In this document: piece by piece, positions 24,906 through 35,180 of the stretch
How the letters are laid out: each line of letters starts with the position of its first letter
Numbering within the stretch: position 1 is the first letter of the stretch
NCBI GenBank assembly: GCA_900313015.1
Contig: OMPR01000004.1
Coordinates: 223,239 to 287,238 of the forward strand
Direction of reading: 5' to 3'
From: Rhodobacteraceae bacterium EL53
Lineage (GTDB): Bacteria > Pseudomonadota > Alphaproteobacteria > Rhodobacterales > Rhodobacteraceae
Length of the DNA: 64,000 bases
Notes under the pieces: generated by a model
Told to the model about the DNA's origin: nothing
Databases searched by the model: none
What the model saw: the letters and a program-made list of their open reading frames with translations, nothing else
Program-made: the position numbers and the translations under genes

Positions 24906-25026
24906 TGCCTAGGTTTTGCAAGATGTGCGGGTGTTTGCTGCGGGAATGGCGTCTTCACGAAGCGTTCACATATTCTAAACTTGAAACTTGGTGCTCTGGA
25001 CCTTTAGCTAGCAGCAACAAAAATTG

Positions 25027-25062
25027 GTTTTGGTTCCGAAATCGGAATAGCCGAACCAAAAC
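25027..25062 (+). promoter_or_regulatory. inverted repeat in the yejA leader
   Basis: GTTTTGGTTC (25027-25036) and GAACCAAAAC (25053-25062) are perfect inverted arms of 10 bp. Inside lies a second small dyad, TTCCGA-AA-TCGGAA (25034-25047). The outer dyad ends just before the GGAGGT ribosome site. It may be an operator or an RNA hairpin. Confidence 0.45.
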
Positions 25063-25076
25063 GGAGGTAGAGCCTG

Positions 25077-27011
25077 ATGACATCCCCCCGCGTCGTGACC
25101 CGCGCCCGTGCACTGGATCCTAGGCCAAAACTGTTGGCTGTGTTGGGAGCGTCACTGATGCTGTTGACGGCGGCCACAGGATTGGCACGTGCTGAAGGGG
25201 ATGTGATCAAGAGCCACGGATACTCCTTTTTTGGCGATCTGACCTACCCAGCGGACTTCAAACATTTTGACTACGTGAACCCGGATGCGCCCAAAGGGGG
25301 TGAAATCTCGGTTTCAGCGCCGGGGACGTTTGATTCGATGAACCCCTACAGCCGCAAAGGCCGGGCCGGGCGGTATTCATGGATGGTTTACGAAAGCCTG
25401 CTGGGCGAAATGCCTGCCACAGGCGGCAGCCTGCCTGCGGATGTGATCGGCGAAAGCTATGGTCTGTTGGCCGAACGGTTGGAATATGACGAAGGTAAAA
25501 CCTGGGTCATTTTCTACATGCGCCCCGAGGCGAAATTTGCCGACGGGTCGCCCGTAACCGCGCATGATGTGGTGTTCAGCCACAATCTGTTTCTAGAGCA
25601 GGGCCTGCCATCGTATGCGCAGGCAGTCAAAAAACGGATTCTGTCTGCTGAGGCGCTGGACGATCACACGGTGAAATTTACCTTTGCCACCGGGATCTCG
25701 CGTCGGTCGCTGATCGATCAGGCCGGATCGGTGCCGGTGTTTCCCAAGGCATGGTACGAAAAGAACGAGGCCCGTCTGGATGAACCGCGTTTGGATGCGG
25801 CACCGGGGTCCGGCCCTTATCAGCTGGACAGCTATGATGTGAATCGGCGTATCACCTACAGGCGCAATCCGGATTATTGGGGCAAAGATCTGCCAATCAA
25901 CGTAGGTCGGCATAACTTTGACAGCATCCGGGTCGAATATTTTGCCGATGACACCGCCGGGTTCGAGGCCTTTAAAGCGGGCGAGTATACATTTCGGGCC
26001 GAGGGCAATTCAAAACGCTGGGCGACTGGCTATGCGTTTCCAGCGGTTGATAAAGGCTGGGTCAAACGTGAAGAAATTCCCGATCTGACCCCACCGACGC
26101 CCACAGGGTTTGTATTCAATCTGGGTCGTCCGGCCTTGAAAGACAAACGCGTGCGCGAGGCGCTTTCACTGGCGTTCAACTTTGAATGGACCAATGAATC
26201 CTTGCAGTACGGGCTGTTCAAGCAGCGCCATTCCTTTGTTGAGAACGCACCGCATATGGCGGGGGATGCGCCCGTTGGGGCAGAGTTGGAGCTGTTGCAA
26301 TCACTGGGCGATTTGGTGCCTGCGGATATGCTGAGCACCGCGGCGGTATTGGCACATAGTTCAAAGGCAAAGCGGCTGAATGATCGGCGCAACCTTCGCA
26401 CAGCGATGAAATTGTTGGATGAGGCAGGTTGGGCCGTTGGCGATGATGGCATGCGGCGCAATGCCAAGGGCGAAAAGATGGTGCTGGAAATCCCATATAC
26501 ATCGAGCAGTTCGCCGACTCTGACGGCTGTGATTGATGGGTTTGCCAAAAATTTGATCACCATGGGGGTCGAGGCAAAGCCGGACAAAATCGATTCTGCG
26601 CAATACACCCTGCGCAATCGGGAACGTGATTACGACATCGTGTTCGACAACTACCGCCCCTTTCTATCGGCGGGCACGGGATTGATGCAGATGTATGGAT
26701 CGGGCGAGGCCGAGTTTAGCCTGTTCAATCCGGCAGGATTGGCCAGTCCGCTTGTTGATGCCATTATCGAACGGTCCTTGCAGAGCACGAACAAAGAAGA
26801 AGAGGCTGCCGCATTGATGGCGCTTGATCGGGCGCTGCGGTATGAGCGGATGATGGTTCCGGTTTGGTATAACGATGCCAGTTGGGTCGCCTATTGGGAT
26901 CAGTATGATCACCCCGAGACATTGCCAGAGTACGCCCTAGGGGAGCTTGATTTCTGGTGGTTTGATGCGGCCAAAGCGGGGAAACTGAAATCCGCTGGCG
27001 CGTTGAGGTAA
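25077..27011 (+). CDS. yejA: YejA-like peptide ABC transporter substrate-binding protein
   Basis: A 644-residue periplasmic solute-binding protein of family 5 (oligopeptide/microcin C type). A signal peptide ends near ARA at about residue 41, followed by HGYSFFGDLTYPADFKHFDYVNPDAPKGG, shortened here to the diagnostic HFDYVNPDAPKGG, which is typical of the YejA branch. GGAGGT lies eight bases before the ATG. It heads a four-gene operon with two permeases and a fused ATPase. In enterobacteria YejABEF takes up microcin C and peptides; the exact substrate here is not known. Confidence 0.88.
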   Translation: MTSPRVVTRARALDPRPKLLAVLGASLMLLTAATGLARAEGDVIKSHGYSFFGDLTYPADFKHFDYVNPDAPKGGEISVSAPGTFDSMNPYSRKGRAGRYSWMVYESLLGEMPATGGSLPADVIGESYGLLAERLEYDEGKTWVIFYMRPEAKFADGSPVTAHDVVFSHNLFLEQGLPSYAQAVKKRILSAEALDDHTVKFTFATGISRRSLIDQAGSVPVFPKAWYEKNEARLDEPRLDAAPGSGPYQLDSYDVNRRITYRRNPDYWGKDLPINVGRHNFDSIRVEYFADDTAGFEAFKAGEYTFRAEGNSKRWATGYAFPAVDKGWVKREEIPDLTPPTPTGFVFNLGRPALKDKRVREALSLAFNFEWTNESLQYGLFKQRHSFVENAPHMAGDAPVGAELELLQSLGDLVPADMLSTAAVLAHSSKAKRLNDRRNLRTAMKLLDEAGWAVGDDGMRRNAKGEKMVLEIPYTSSSSPTLTAVIDGFAKNLITMGVEAKPDKIDSAQYTLRNRERDYDIVFDNYRPFLSAGTGLMQMYGSGEAEFSLFNPAGLASPLVDAIIERSLQSTNKEEEAAALMALDRALRYERMMVPVWYNDASWVAYWDQYDHPETLPEYALGELDFWWFDAAKAGKLKSAGALR

Positions 27012-27020
27012 GCCAGTCTT

Positions 27021-28106
27021 ATGGGAGCCTATATTCTAAGACGCCTGTTGCTGGTGATCCCCACTTTGTTGGGCATCATGATCGTCAACTTTACGCTGGT
27101 TCAATTTGTCCCCGGTGGCCCGGTTGAACAGATCATCGCCGAGCTGCAAGGCGGAGGTGACGCCTTTGAAAGCTTTGCCGGTGGCGGCAGTGATGTCGAA
27201 ACGCAATCCGGTGCGCCAAACGAGGAATACATCGGTGCGCGGGGCCTGCCCCCGGAATTTATTGCCGAGCTGGAAAAAGAATTTGGCTTTGATAAGCCAC
27301 CGTTGGAGCGGTTCCTGTCGATGCTGGGCAACTATATGCGTCTTGATTTCGGCGAGAGCTATTTCCGATCCGTCAGTGTGATTGATTTGGTGCTGGAAAA
27401 GATGCCGGTGTCGATTTCGCTGGGCCTGTGGTCAACCTTGATCGCCTATCTGGTTTCGATCCCCTTGGGCATTCGCAAAGCCGTGAGTGATGGGTCCAGC
27501 TTTGATACATGGACCAGCGGCGCGATTATTGTCGCCTATGCGATCCCGGGCTTTTTGTTTGCGATCCTGTTGCTGGTCTTGTTCGCGGGTGGATCGTATT
27601 GGCAGATCTTTCCTCTGCGGGGGCTGACGTCAGACAATTTTGATCAGCTGAGCCCGTTGGGCAAGGTGTTGGATTACTTCTGGCATATTGCTTTGCCTGT
27701 GATTGCATCGACGATTTCGGCCTTTGCGACGCTGACCTTGCTGACCAAGAATTCGTTTTTAGACGAGATCAAGAAGCACTATGTGATGACGGCGCGGGCC
27801 AAAGGGTTGAGCGAAAGCAAGGTGTTGTATGGGCATGTGTTCCGCAACGCCATGCTGATCGTGATTGCGGGGTTCCCTGCGGTGTTCATCGGGGTGTTTT
27901 TCTCTGGCTCGATCATCATCGAAACCATATTCTCGCTGGATGGGTTGGGCCGTCTGGGGTTTGAGGCCGCGGTGGCGCGCGACTATCCGGTGATCTTTGG
28001 CACCTTGTTCATCTTTGGTTTGATGAGCCTTGTGGTCGGGATTTTGTCCGATCTGATGTATGTGCTGGTTGATCCGCGCATTGATTTCGAAGGGAGGGAA
28101 GGCTGA
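27021..28106 (+). CDS. yejB: YejB-like peptide ABC transporter permease
   Basis: A 361-residue inner-membrane permease with six predicted segments and the long periplasmic insert after the first segment (about residues 30-110) characteristic of YejB. The EAA-type cytoplasmic loop is at [25 protein letters not shown], seen here as [16 protein letters not shown]. It lies nine bases after yejA and shares one base with the next start (TGATG), so it is coupled to yejE. Confidence 0.92.
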   Translation: MGAYILRRLLLVIPTLLGIMIVNFTLVQFVPGGPVEQIIAELQGGGDAFESFAGGGSDVETQSGAPNEEYIGARGLPPEFIAELEKEFGFDKPPLERFLSMLGNYMRLDFGESYFRSVSVIDLVLEKMPVSISLGLWSTLIAYLVSIPLGIRKAVSDGSSFDTWTSGAIIVAYAIPGFLFAILLLVLFAGGSYWQIFPLRGLTSDNFDQLSPLGKVLDYFWHIALPVIASTISAFATLTLLTKNSFLDEIKKHYVMTARAKGLSESKVLYGHVFRNAMLIVIAGFPAVFIGVFFSGSIIIETIFSLDGLGRLGFEAAVARDYPVIFGTLFIFGLMSLVVGILSDLMYVLVDPRIDFEGREG

Positions 28107-29212
28107 TGGCTATGTCCCCTCTGAACCAGCGTCGCTGGCGCAATTTCCGTCGCAATGGGCGGGCATTCTGGTCGTTGATCCTGTTTTCAATCCTGTTTGG
28201 GCTGTCGCTGTTTGCTGAGTTTTTGGCCAATGACAAGCCGATCCTGGTGAATTATCGGGGCGAATATTTCACGCCGATCTTTAACTTTTATCCCGAGACG
28301 GCGTTTGGTGGCGATTTCCAAACCGAAGCGATCTATCGCGATCCTGAGGTGAAGTGCCTGATCGCATCGGGTGGGTTGGAAGACTGCTTTGACGAGCCTG
28401 ACGAGATGTTGGAACAGATCAGCGCGGGCACTTTTGAGGCGGACGGGTTCGACAAAGGCTGGGCGATCTGGCCGTTGATTCCGTATTCATTCAACACCAC
28501 GGTGGATCGTCCGGGGGCGGCGCCGTTGCCGCCCAACAGCCAGAACTGGTTGGGTACGGATGACACCAAGCGCGATGTGCTGGCGCGGGTCATTCATGGG
28601 TTCCGGTTGTCGATCCTGTTCACCTTGGTTGTGACCGGGGTGGCGAGTGTGATCGGTGTGTTGGCGGGGGCCATTCAGGGGTTCTTTGGCGGTTGGGTTG
28701 ATCTGGTGTTCCAGCGGATCATCGAGATCTGGTCATCGACGCCGTCGCTTTATGTCATCATCATCATGTTTGCCATTCTGGGGCGCAGTTTCTGGCTGTT
28801 GGTCGCGCTAATGATCCTGTTCAGTTGGACGGGTTTGGTTGGTGTGGTGCGGGCTGAATTCCTGCGAGCGCGGAACCTTGAATACGTGCGGGCGGCCAAA
28901 GCGCTGGGTGTGGGGAATATGACCATCATGTTCCGTCACATGTTGCCCAATGCGATGGTGGCGACGCTGACGTTCATGCCGTTCATCGTGACCGGAACCA
29001 TTGGTGGGCTTGCCAGTCTTGATTTTCTGGGCTTTGGGTTGCCGTCTTCGGCGCCCAGTTTGGGTGAGCTGACCTTGCAGGCCAAACAGAACCTGCAGGC
29101 GCCTTGGTTGGCATTCACCGCGTTTTTCACCTTTGCCATTATGTTGTCGCTCCTCGTCTTTATCTTTGAAGGCGTGCGGGATGCGTTTGATCCAAGGAAG
29201 ACTTTCTCATGA
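28106..29212 (+). CDS. yejE: YejE-like peptide ABC transporter permease
   Basis: A 368-residue second permease of the transporter. It has the N-terminal OppC-type segment (NGRAFWSLILFSILFGLSLF), a long periplasmic insert to about residue 150, and the EAA loop RAAKALGVGNMTIMFRH. It begins within the stop codon of yejB and its end overlaps the ATPase gene by four bases (ATGA). Confidence 0.92.
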   Translation: MAMSPLNQRRWRNFRRNGRAFWSLILFSILFGLSLFAEFLANDKPILVNYRGEYFTPIFNFYPETAFGGDFQTEAIYRDPEVKCLIASGGLEDCFDEPDEMLEQISAGTFEADGFDKGWAIWPLIPYSFNTTVDRPGAAPLPPNSQNWLGTDDTKRDVLARVIHGFRLSILFTLVVTGVASVIGVLAGAIQGFFGGWVDLVFQRIIEIWSSTPSLYVIIIMFAILGRSFWLLVALMILFSWTGLVGVVRAEFLRARNLEYVRAAKALGVGNMTIMFRHMLPNAMVATLTFMPFIVTGTIGGLASLDFLGFGLPSSAPSLGELTLQAKQNLQAPWLAFTAFFTFAIMLSLLVFIFEGVRDAFDPRKTFS

Positions 29213-30789
29213 GTGCTGTTTTGGAAGTGAACGATCTGCGGGTGTCATTCCGGCAGGACGGTCAGCTGAGCGCCGCGGTCAAAGGCGTGTCGTTCACGGT
29301 GGATCGGGGTGAGACGGTTGCGTTGGTCGGTGAATCCGGGTCGGGCAAATCGGTGACTGCCCTGTCCACGGTGTCCTTGCTGGGAGACAGCGCTGTTGTC
29401 GAAGGGTCGGTGACCTATGCTGGCAAAGAGATGATTGGCGCGAGCAAAGATACCCTGATGCAGGTGCGCGGCAATGACATCAGTTTCATCTTTCAGGAAC
29501 CGATGACCTCGTTGAACCCGTTGCATACGATTGAAAAGCAGATGGCCGAATCCTTGGCTTTGCATCAGGGGATTACGGGTGCGGCGGCAAAAACGCGGAT
29601 TATTGAGCTGTTGAATAAGGTCGGTATTCGCGACTCTGCCGAGCGGTTGGACAGTTATCCGCATCAGTTATCCGGGGGGCAGCGCCAACGTGTGATGATC
29701 GCGATGGCGCTTGCAAACAAGCCAGATGTCTTGATCGCTGATGAACCGACAACGGCTTTGGATGTGACCATTCAGGCGCAAATTCTTGAACTGCTGGCGG
29801 ATCTGAAACGCAAAGAAAACATGGGGCTTTTGTTTATCACCCATGACTTGGGCATCGTGCGGCGGATTGCTGACCGGGTCTGTGTGATGAAAGACGGCGA
29901 AATTGTTGAAACCGGCCCGACGGCTGCGATTTTTGACGACCCGCAACACCCCTATACCCGCAAATTGCTGGCGGCAGAGCCGACGGGCAAGCCAGATCCA
30001 ATTGCCGATGACGCGGAAGAGATCGCAACGACGGATCACCTAAAGGTTTGGTTCCCGATCCAGCGCGGGTTTCTGAAGCGGACGGTTGGACATGTGAAGG
30101 CGGTGAACGACGCCAATATTCGGGTCCGTGCCGGTGAAACATTGGGAATTGTGGGCGAGTCGGGGTCGGGCAAAACCACGCTCGCGCTGGCAATGATGCG
30201 GCTGATCTCATCTGAGGGGGGGATCAACTATCGGGGGCAGGACGTGCGCAGTTGGTCCACCCGCGAATTGCGCAAGTTGCGCAAAGACATGCAGATCGTG
30301 TTTCAAGACCCGTTTGGCAGCCTGAGCCCACGCCTGACCTGCGCGCAGATAATTGCCGAAGGTTTGGCCGTGCACAACATTGACCCCCACCGCGCCCCAC
30401 GTGAATTGGTGGCCGAGGTGATGGAAGAGGTCGGGTTAGAGCCGGCCGCGATGGATCGTTACCCGCACGAGTTTTCAGGGGGACAACGACAGCGGATTGC
30501 GATTGCCCGGGCCATGGTCTTGCGCCCCAAGTTGTTGGTGTTGGATGAACCGACAAGTGCCTTGGATATGACTGTGCAGGTACAAATCGTTGAACTGTTG
30601 CGGAATCTACAACGCAAGTACGGGCTGGCCTATCTGTTCATCTCACACGATTTGAAGGTCGTGCGCGCGATGTCCCATCAGGTTCTTGTCATGAAGCAGG
30701 GCGATGTGATCGAAATGGGGGCGGCGCAGGATCTGTTTGAAAATGCGCAGACCGAATATACGCGTGAATTGATCGCGGCGGCGGGCTAA
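29209..30789 (+). CDS. yejF: YejF-like fused double ABC ATPase
   Basis: A 526-residue ATPase with two complete nucleotide-binding domains. The first has Walker A GESGSGKS near residue 40, signature LSGGQRQR and Walker B LIADEPTT; the second has GESGSGKTT near residue 316, FSGGQRQR and LVLDEPTS. Each domain carries its OppD/OppF-type C-terminal element. It energises the YejBE permeases. It is the last gene of the operon; the next gene faces the other way. Confidence 0.93.
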   Translation: MSAVLEVNDLRVSFRQDGQLSAAVKGVSFTVDRGETVALVGESGSGKSVTALSTVSLLGDSAVVEGSVTYAGKEMIGASKDTLMQVRGNDISFIFQEPMTSLNPLHTIEKQMAESLALHQGITGAAAKTRIIELLNKVGIRDSAERLDSYPHQLSGGQRQRVMIAMALANKPDVLIADEPTTALDVTIQAQILELLADLKRKENMGLLFITHDLGIVRRIADRVCVMKDGEIVETGPTAAIFDDPQHPYTRKLLAAEPTGKPDPIADDAEEIATTDHLKVWFPIQRGFLKRTVGHVKAVNDANIRVRAGETLGIVGESGSGKTTLALAMMRLISSEGGINYRGQDVRSWSTRELRKLRKDMQIVFQDPFGSLSPRLTCAQIIAEGLAVHNIDPHRAPRELVAEVMEEVGLEPAAMDRYPHEFSGGQRQRIAIARAMVLRPKLLVLDEPTSALDMTVQVQIVELLRNLQRKYGLAYLFISHDLKVVRAMSHQVLVMKQGDVIEMGAAQDLFENAQTEYTRELIAAAG

Positions 30790-30829
30790 GCGTCATCGCG
30801 ATCTCAAGGGGGCCATGATGTGAGCCCCT

Positions 30830-32716
30830 TCAGCGCAGTTCCTCATAGTGATCAAAGCTGAATTCCACCCAACCGGTCCCGCGAGAGGCGCTGGCCAAGG
30901 CCCGGTGCAATTCATCTTGGGCACCTGCGGGGAGGAGGGAGTTGAAGATATCCCACCCGGCGGCGTCTGGATTGTTTTCAAACCCCAGAATCTGGCCGTG
31001 GAGCCCGCTGATTGCGGGCACCATGTCCCCAACGAATTTTGAGGGCAGATGCATTTCGGCGCGCATGACCGGCTGTAACGTGACTGGGCGCGCTTGGGTC
31101 ATGGCTTCGCGTACGGCGGCCTTTCCGGCAGTGCGAAAGGCATAATCAGAACTGTCGACATTGTGGTGCTTGCCGTCTTTGAGGGTGACCTTGACGTCGA
31201 CGACGGGGTACCCTTCGGGGCCGCGTGCCAAAGCCTCGCCCGCGCCGGTGGCAACGGATGGGATATAGTTCTTTGGGACTGCGCCGCCTTTGACGGTTTC
31301 GCTAAAGGCAAAGCCAGTGCCGCGGGGGGTGGGTTCAATGGCGATCACGACGTCAGCAAATTGGCCTGCACCGCCGGACTGTTTGCGATGGCGGTATTGG
31401 GTTTCAACGGCTTTTGAAATTGTCTCGCGATAGGCGGTTGCGACGGGTTCGGCTGTGATCTCGATCCCAAAATCCTGTGCCAGTTTTTCAGTGATCCGGC
31501 GCAGATGCTGGGGGCCCTGGCACCCAAGCACGGCCTGCCCGGTTGTTTCATCCTGGGACAGGTGTAATCCGGGATCAGTTTCGGCCAAGCGGGACAGGGC
31601 ATTGGACAGGCGCACGTCGTCGCGATCATGCGCGGGCGATACGCGCTGTCGAATTCCAGCGGGATGGCTGGTGGCCCAGTCGGGCAGAGGGTGACCGGAT
31701 TGGGGGTCATAGATTTGTCCGGGGCGCAGATGATCGGATTTAACCGCCAACGCGATTTGCCCGGCCTCAACCCGTTGGATGGGGGTCTTTGCGTCCAATT
31801 CTGTCAGGCTGCCGATGCTATCTCCGCCCAAGGGGGTTTGAGTTGTCACGCCATCGCCCAACCCGCGCAGGACAGTGATTTTACCAATGTGTTTCTTAAT
31901 GTCAGCAAACCCCGTAATGGCCAACGCCTGCGGTTCGGCAGCATCCCGGTCAGCGGCGACTGAGTATTCTGGGGCTTCGTGACGAAGGGCTTTCATCAGG
32001 CGTGTCAGGCCGTTGCCGTGCAGGGCTGACCCCAAATAGGCAGAGATCAATTGATGGTTTTGCAAGACCTGCGCCGCGATCTCATAAACCTCTTTCGTGG
32101 GGGGGCGTTTGTCTTCGATCAGTTGTTCGAGCAGATGATCATCAAAATCAGAGAGCGTTTCGAGCAGGTCTGCGCGGGCTTCCTGTTCGCGGTTTTGGGC
32201 CGCGTTGGGAAGTTCAATCAGGGCTGAGGGGTGGTTTTCCTGATATTTCCACGCGCGTTCGGAAATCAAATCGACGGCCCCGACGATCTGATCGTTTTCG
32301 CGCAGGGGCACTTGGCGTAGGGCGATGGAATGGCGACAGTAGGTTTGCAAGGCCGCGACAATGTCACGGATGCGTCCATTCGGGGCATCCATACGGTTGA
32401 GGAAGAGAAAGCAGGGGATCCCGGCCTCTTCTACAAGGCGCAGATAGGGCGCGCAGAGTTCAGCGGCGTTAGGGTCTGGCGGCACAATGATGACGGCCGC
32501 GTCGCTGAGCGCGAGAGCAGGGCCAACATAGGCAAGGGAGTCGCTGCCGCCATCGACATCAATCGCGCACCAAGGGTCATCGAGGTAAGAGAAGTTGTGC
32601 AGTTTTACGACGTTGGAAACCGTAAACGAGATGTCTTGCCCATCCAGACGGCTGAGCGCCTGAACCAATGTAGATTTGCCGGAGTGGGCAGGGCCCAAAA
32701 CTGTGAAGACGCGCAT
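30830..32716 (-). CDS. divergent elongation factor G paralogue
   Basis: A 628-residue protein with EF-G domain order but a degenerate GTPase domain. The P-loop GPAHSGKST (residues 8-16) and the NxxD motif (NRMD, 107-110) remain. The G3 motif is DVDGG (53-57) rather than DTPGH, so the catalytic histidine is missing, and the switch I motif RGITI is absent because the G1-G3 spacing is much shorter than in the fusA product encoded at 61548. Domain IV is well kept (RKQSGGAGQFADV and VDSSDYAF). EF-G-like proteins of this kind occur in Rhodobacteraceae; the function is unknown. Start chosen at MRVFTVLG; the longer frame upstream is unlikely. Confidence 0.85.
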   Translation of the reverse strand: MRVFTVLGPAHSGKSTLVQALSRLDGQDISFTVSNVVKLHNFSYLDDPWCAIDVDGGSDSLAYVGPALALSDAAVIIVPPDPNAAELCAPYLRLVEEAGIPCFLFLNRMDAPNGRIRDIVAALQTYCRHSIALRQVPLRENDQIVGAVDLISERAWKYQENHPSALIELPNAAQNREQEARADLLETLSDFDDHLLEQLIEDKRPPTKEVYEIAAQVLQNHQLISAYLGSALHGNGLTRLMKALRHEAPEYSVAADRDAAEPQALAITGFADIKKHIGKITVLRGLGDGVTTQTPLGGDSIGSLTELDAKTPIQRVEAGQIALAVKSDHLRPGQIYDPQSGHPLPDWATSHPAGIRQRVSPAHDRDDVRLSNALSRLAETDPGLHLSQDETTGQAVLGCQGPQHLRRITEKLAQDFGIEITAEPVATAYRETISKAVETQYRHRKQSGGAGQFADVVIAIEPTPRGTGFAFSETVKGGAVPKNYIPSVATGAGEALARGPEGYPVVDVKVTLKDGKHHNVDSSDYAFRTAGKAAVREAMTQARPVTLQPVMRAEMHLPSKFVGDMVPAISGLHGQILGFENNPDAAGWDIFNSLLPAGAQDELHRALASASRGTGWVEFSFDHYEELR

Positions 32717-32920
32717 GTGATCATCCCATTGCTTTGACGCTACCCGATTGGATAGGCGAACATTTTGATGCTCGCTTGGGGGATCTTTCTGGTGACCTGC
32801 CTCGGGCGCGCGGAGCGTTTGTCGCTTGCACGGACAACGGGCTGCTGCGCGGTGTTTCAAGTGTGGGAAGCTTAACGGATTGCGTCAAGTGTTTTGCGGC
32901 GAAGTAAGGCGGGGGAACAA

Positions 32921-32974
32921 ACGGCGGACCCTATATTGATCCGCCGTCAGGACCCAGCTCTCCCCTTCTGGGTC
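32921..32974 (-). terminator. two hairpins at the end of hemN
   Basis: GACCCAG/CTGGGTC (32951-32957 and 32968-32974) overlaps the hemN stop, and ACGGCGGA/TCCGCCGT (32921-32928 and 32940-32947) follows on the minus strand. The sequence after the second stem is TTGTTCC, a weak T-run. Termination is inferred. Confidence 0.45.
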
Positions 32975-34328
32975 AGATGGCCGAGCTGTGCCCGGCCTTG
33001 CTGAGATCGTACGCGTCAAAGCAGCGAGCGATCATTCTGGTCAGGGCGCGTGCCTGAGGGGGGATGTACAACCCCTCGGCTGAAATCTTGAGCAGGTCGG
33101 GGAACTCTTTCCCCGCCTGCGCAAAGAGCGCCTGCAATTGTGGTTCGGTGATGGGGTGATCCCGCAGGATTTCTGCGGCATTAATGCGAAAATCGCACAT
33201 TAGGGCCTCGATCAGGCGGCCGCGCAGCACGTCTTGGTCTTTGAACAAATGTCCACGCGATGTTGAGAACCGACCGTCCCGGATCGCGGCGGTGTGGACC
33301 GACGTGGCTGGTGCGTTTTGGGCAAAGCCCTGCGGGAACCGCGAGATTGATGAAGCACCGACACCAATCAGCACGTCGGCCTGATCATCGGTGTAGCCTT
33401 GGAAATTTCGCTTCAACCGCCCCGCTTTGAGGGCATGCGTCAGGCCATCGTCCTGAGTGGCGAAATGGTCGATGCCGATTTCAGTGTAGTTGTCCCAGAG
33501 GAAAAGGCGCTGCGCGGTTTCGTATAGTTCGAGCCGTTGTTCAGGGGTTGGTAGCGCGTCCGAGGGGATCAGCTGTTGTCGCTTGGCCATCCATGGCACA
33601 TGGGCATAGCCATACAACGCGACCCGATCAGGACTGAGCGAGAGCAGTTTCTGCACACTTTCGGTCATGCGGGTCTTGGTTTGGTGTGGCAAGCCATACA
33701 GAATGTCGGCATTCAAGCTGGCGATGCCGCGTTCACGGATCATGTCCACCGCATCGCGGGTGATATCATAGCTTTGGATACGACCGATGGTTTTTTGAAT
33801 TTCGTCATCGAAATCCTGCACCCCGATCGAAGCGCGGTTCATGCCCGCGTCGGCCAGCGCATCTAATCTGTCGGCGTCGATTTCGTTGGGGTCAATTTCG
33901 ACCGAAAACTCGGCATTTTTACCCAGAGGGACCACGTCCAGAATGGATTTTGCCAGATCTTCCATCATTGCGGGCTGCAACAGGGTAGGGGTGCCGCCGC
34001 CCCAATGCAGGCGGGATAGTGTAACCCCAGCCGGCAAGCGATCCGCCAGCATGCGCAGCTCGGATTTGAGCGTCTCAAGGTAGGCAATGACCGGTGAGTC
34101 GGATTGCGTTCCCTGGGTGCGACAGGCGCAGAACCAGCACAAACGGCGACAGAATGGAACGTGGATATAGAGCGAAATCGCGCTGCCGGGCTTGATCGCC
34201 GAAATCCAGTCACCATACAGGTTTGAGCCCACATCATTGCTGAAATGCGGGGCCGTTGGGTAGCTGGTATAACGCGGCACCTTCGCGTCAAATAGTCCAA
34301 GCTGGGCGAATTGAGATTTCACTATCAT
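32973..34328 (-). CDS. hemN: oxygen-independent coproporphyrinogen III oxidase HemN
   Basis: A 451-residue radical-SAM enzyme. The iron-sulfur ligands are C60, C64 and C67 in HVPFCRRLCWFC, followed by the GGGTPTLL SAM-binding motif; the N-terminal VPRYTSYPTAPHF is the HemN-specific opening. It makes protoporphyrinogen for heme when oxygen is low. The start at 34328 has no visible ribosome site. An FNR-type box (34364-34377) between it and divergent fnrL fits control by FnrL. Confidence 0.94.
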   Translation of the reverse strand: MIVKSQFAQLGLFDAKVPRYTSYPTAPHFSNDVGSNLYGDWISAIKPGSAISLYIHVPFCRRLCWFCACRTQGTQSDSPVIAYLETLKSELRMLADRLPAGVTLSRLHWGGGTPTLLQPAMMEDLAKSILDVVPLGKNAEFSVEIDPNEIDADRLDALADAGMNRASIGVQDFDDEIQKTIGRIQSYDITRDAVDMIRERGIASLNADILYGLPHQTKTRMTESVQKLLSLSPDRVALYGYAHVPWMAKRQQLIPSDALPTPEQRLELYETAQRLFLWDNYTEIGIDHFATQDDGLTHALKAGRLKRNFQGYTDDQADVLIGVGASSISRFPQGFAQNAPATSVHTAAIRDGRFSTSRGHLFKDQDVLRGRLIEALMCDFRINAAEILRDHPITEPQLQALFAQAGKEFPDLLKISAEGLYIPPQARALTRMIARCFDAYDLSKAGHSSAI

Positions 34329-34363
34329 TCGAAAGCTGTAATATGTGCGCTCACTGGAATGCT

Positions 34364-34377
34364 TTGACCCAGATCAA
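34364..34377. promoter_or_regulatory. FNR/FnrL box between hemN and fnrL
   Basis: TTGACCCAGATCAA matches the FNR consensus TTGAT-N4-ATCAA with one change. Its centre is about 42 bases from the hemN start codon and about 21 from the fnrL start codon, consistent with activation of hemN and repression of fnrL. Confidence 0.8.
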
Positions 34378-34391
34378 TTGAGACACGCTTT

Positions 34392-35135
34392 ATGATTGCC
34401 TTGAAACAGCCTGTGCCCTCCAACTGCGGAGATTGTCCCATTCGTAATCGCGCCGTATGTGCGCATTGCGATCATGATGAGCTCGTCGCACTTGAAGAAA
34501 TAAAATATTATCGCAGTTTTGAGGCGGGACAAACGATCATCTGGTCTGGTGACAAGATGAATTTTGTTGGCTCTGTGGTGTCGGGAATCGCAACTCTGAC
34601 GCAGACGATGGAAGATGGGCGCACCCAAATGGTTGGGTTGCTGTTGCCGTCGGATTTTGTCGGCCGTCCGGGCCGCGATGGCGCGGCCTATGATGTGGTG
34701 GCCACGACAGATATTGTCATGTGCTGCTTCCGCAAGGCCCCATTCGAAGAGCTGATGAGCAAGACACCGCACATTGCACACCGGTTGTTGCAAATGACGC
34801 TGGATGAGCTGGATGCCGCGCGGGAATGGATGTTGGTGCTTGGACGCAAGACGGCCCGCGAAAAGATCGCGAGCCTATTGTCGATCATTGCACGCCGGGA
34901 TGCATCACTTGCTGCGACCACTTCGGGTGGGGGCAAGGTGTTTGATCTGCCACTGACGCGTGAAGCGATGGCGGACTATCTTGGTTTGACACTTGAAACA
35001 GTGAGCCGACAAATGTCAGCCCTGAAAAAGGACGGTGTGATCCTGCTAGAAGGGAAGCGTCACGTGACAATTCCCGATATGCAGCGATTGCTTGAAGAAG
35101 CCGGAGATGACAGCGACGGCGGTTTCCTGACCTGA
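34392..35135 (+). CDS. fnrL: anaerobic regulator FnrL (Crp/Fnr family)
   Basis: A 247-residue Crp/Fnr regulator. N-terminal cysteines C12, C15, C23 and C26 plus C111/C112 can supply the four ligands of an oxygen-sensitive [4Fe-4S] cluster. A cyclic-nucleotide-type beta domain is followed by a helix-turn-helix whose recognition helix LTLETVSRQMSAL contains the E-xx-SR residues that read TTGAT half-sites. The adjacent FNR boxes before hemN, ccoN and ccoG form its likely regulon. The terminator lies 45 bases after the stop. Confidence 0.95.
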   Translation: MIALKQPVPSNCGDCPIRNRAVCAHCDHDELVALEEIKYYRSFEAGQTIIWSGDKMNFVGSVVSGIATLTQTMEDGRTQMVGLLLPSDFVGRPGRDGAAYDVVATTDIVMCCFRKAPFEELMSKTPHIAHRLLQMTLDELDAAREWMLVLGRKTAREKIASLLSIIARRDASLAATTSGGGKVFDLPLTREAMADYLGLTLETVSRQMSALKKDGVILLEGKRHVTIPDMQRLLEEAGDDSDGGFLT

Positions 35136-35180
35136 AGCTTTGAGGCTGATCTCAGGTTCTGCGAAATCAAGCAGGGTTAG

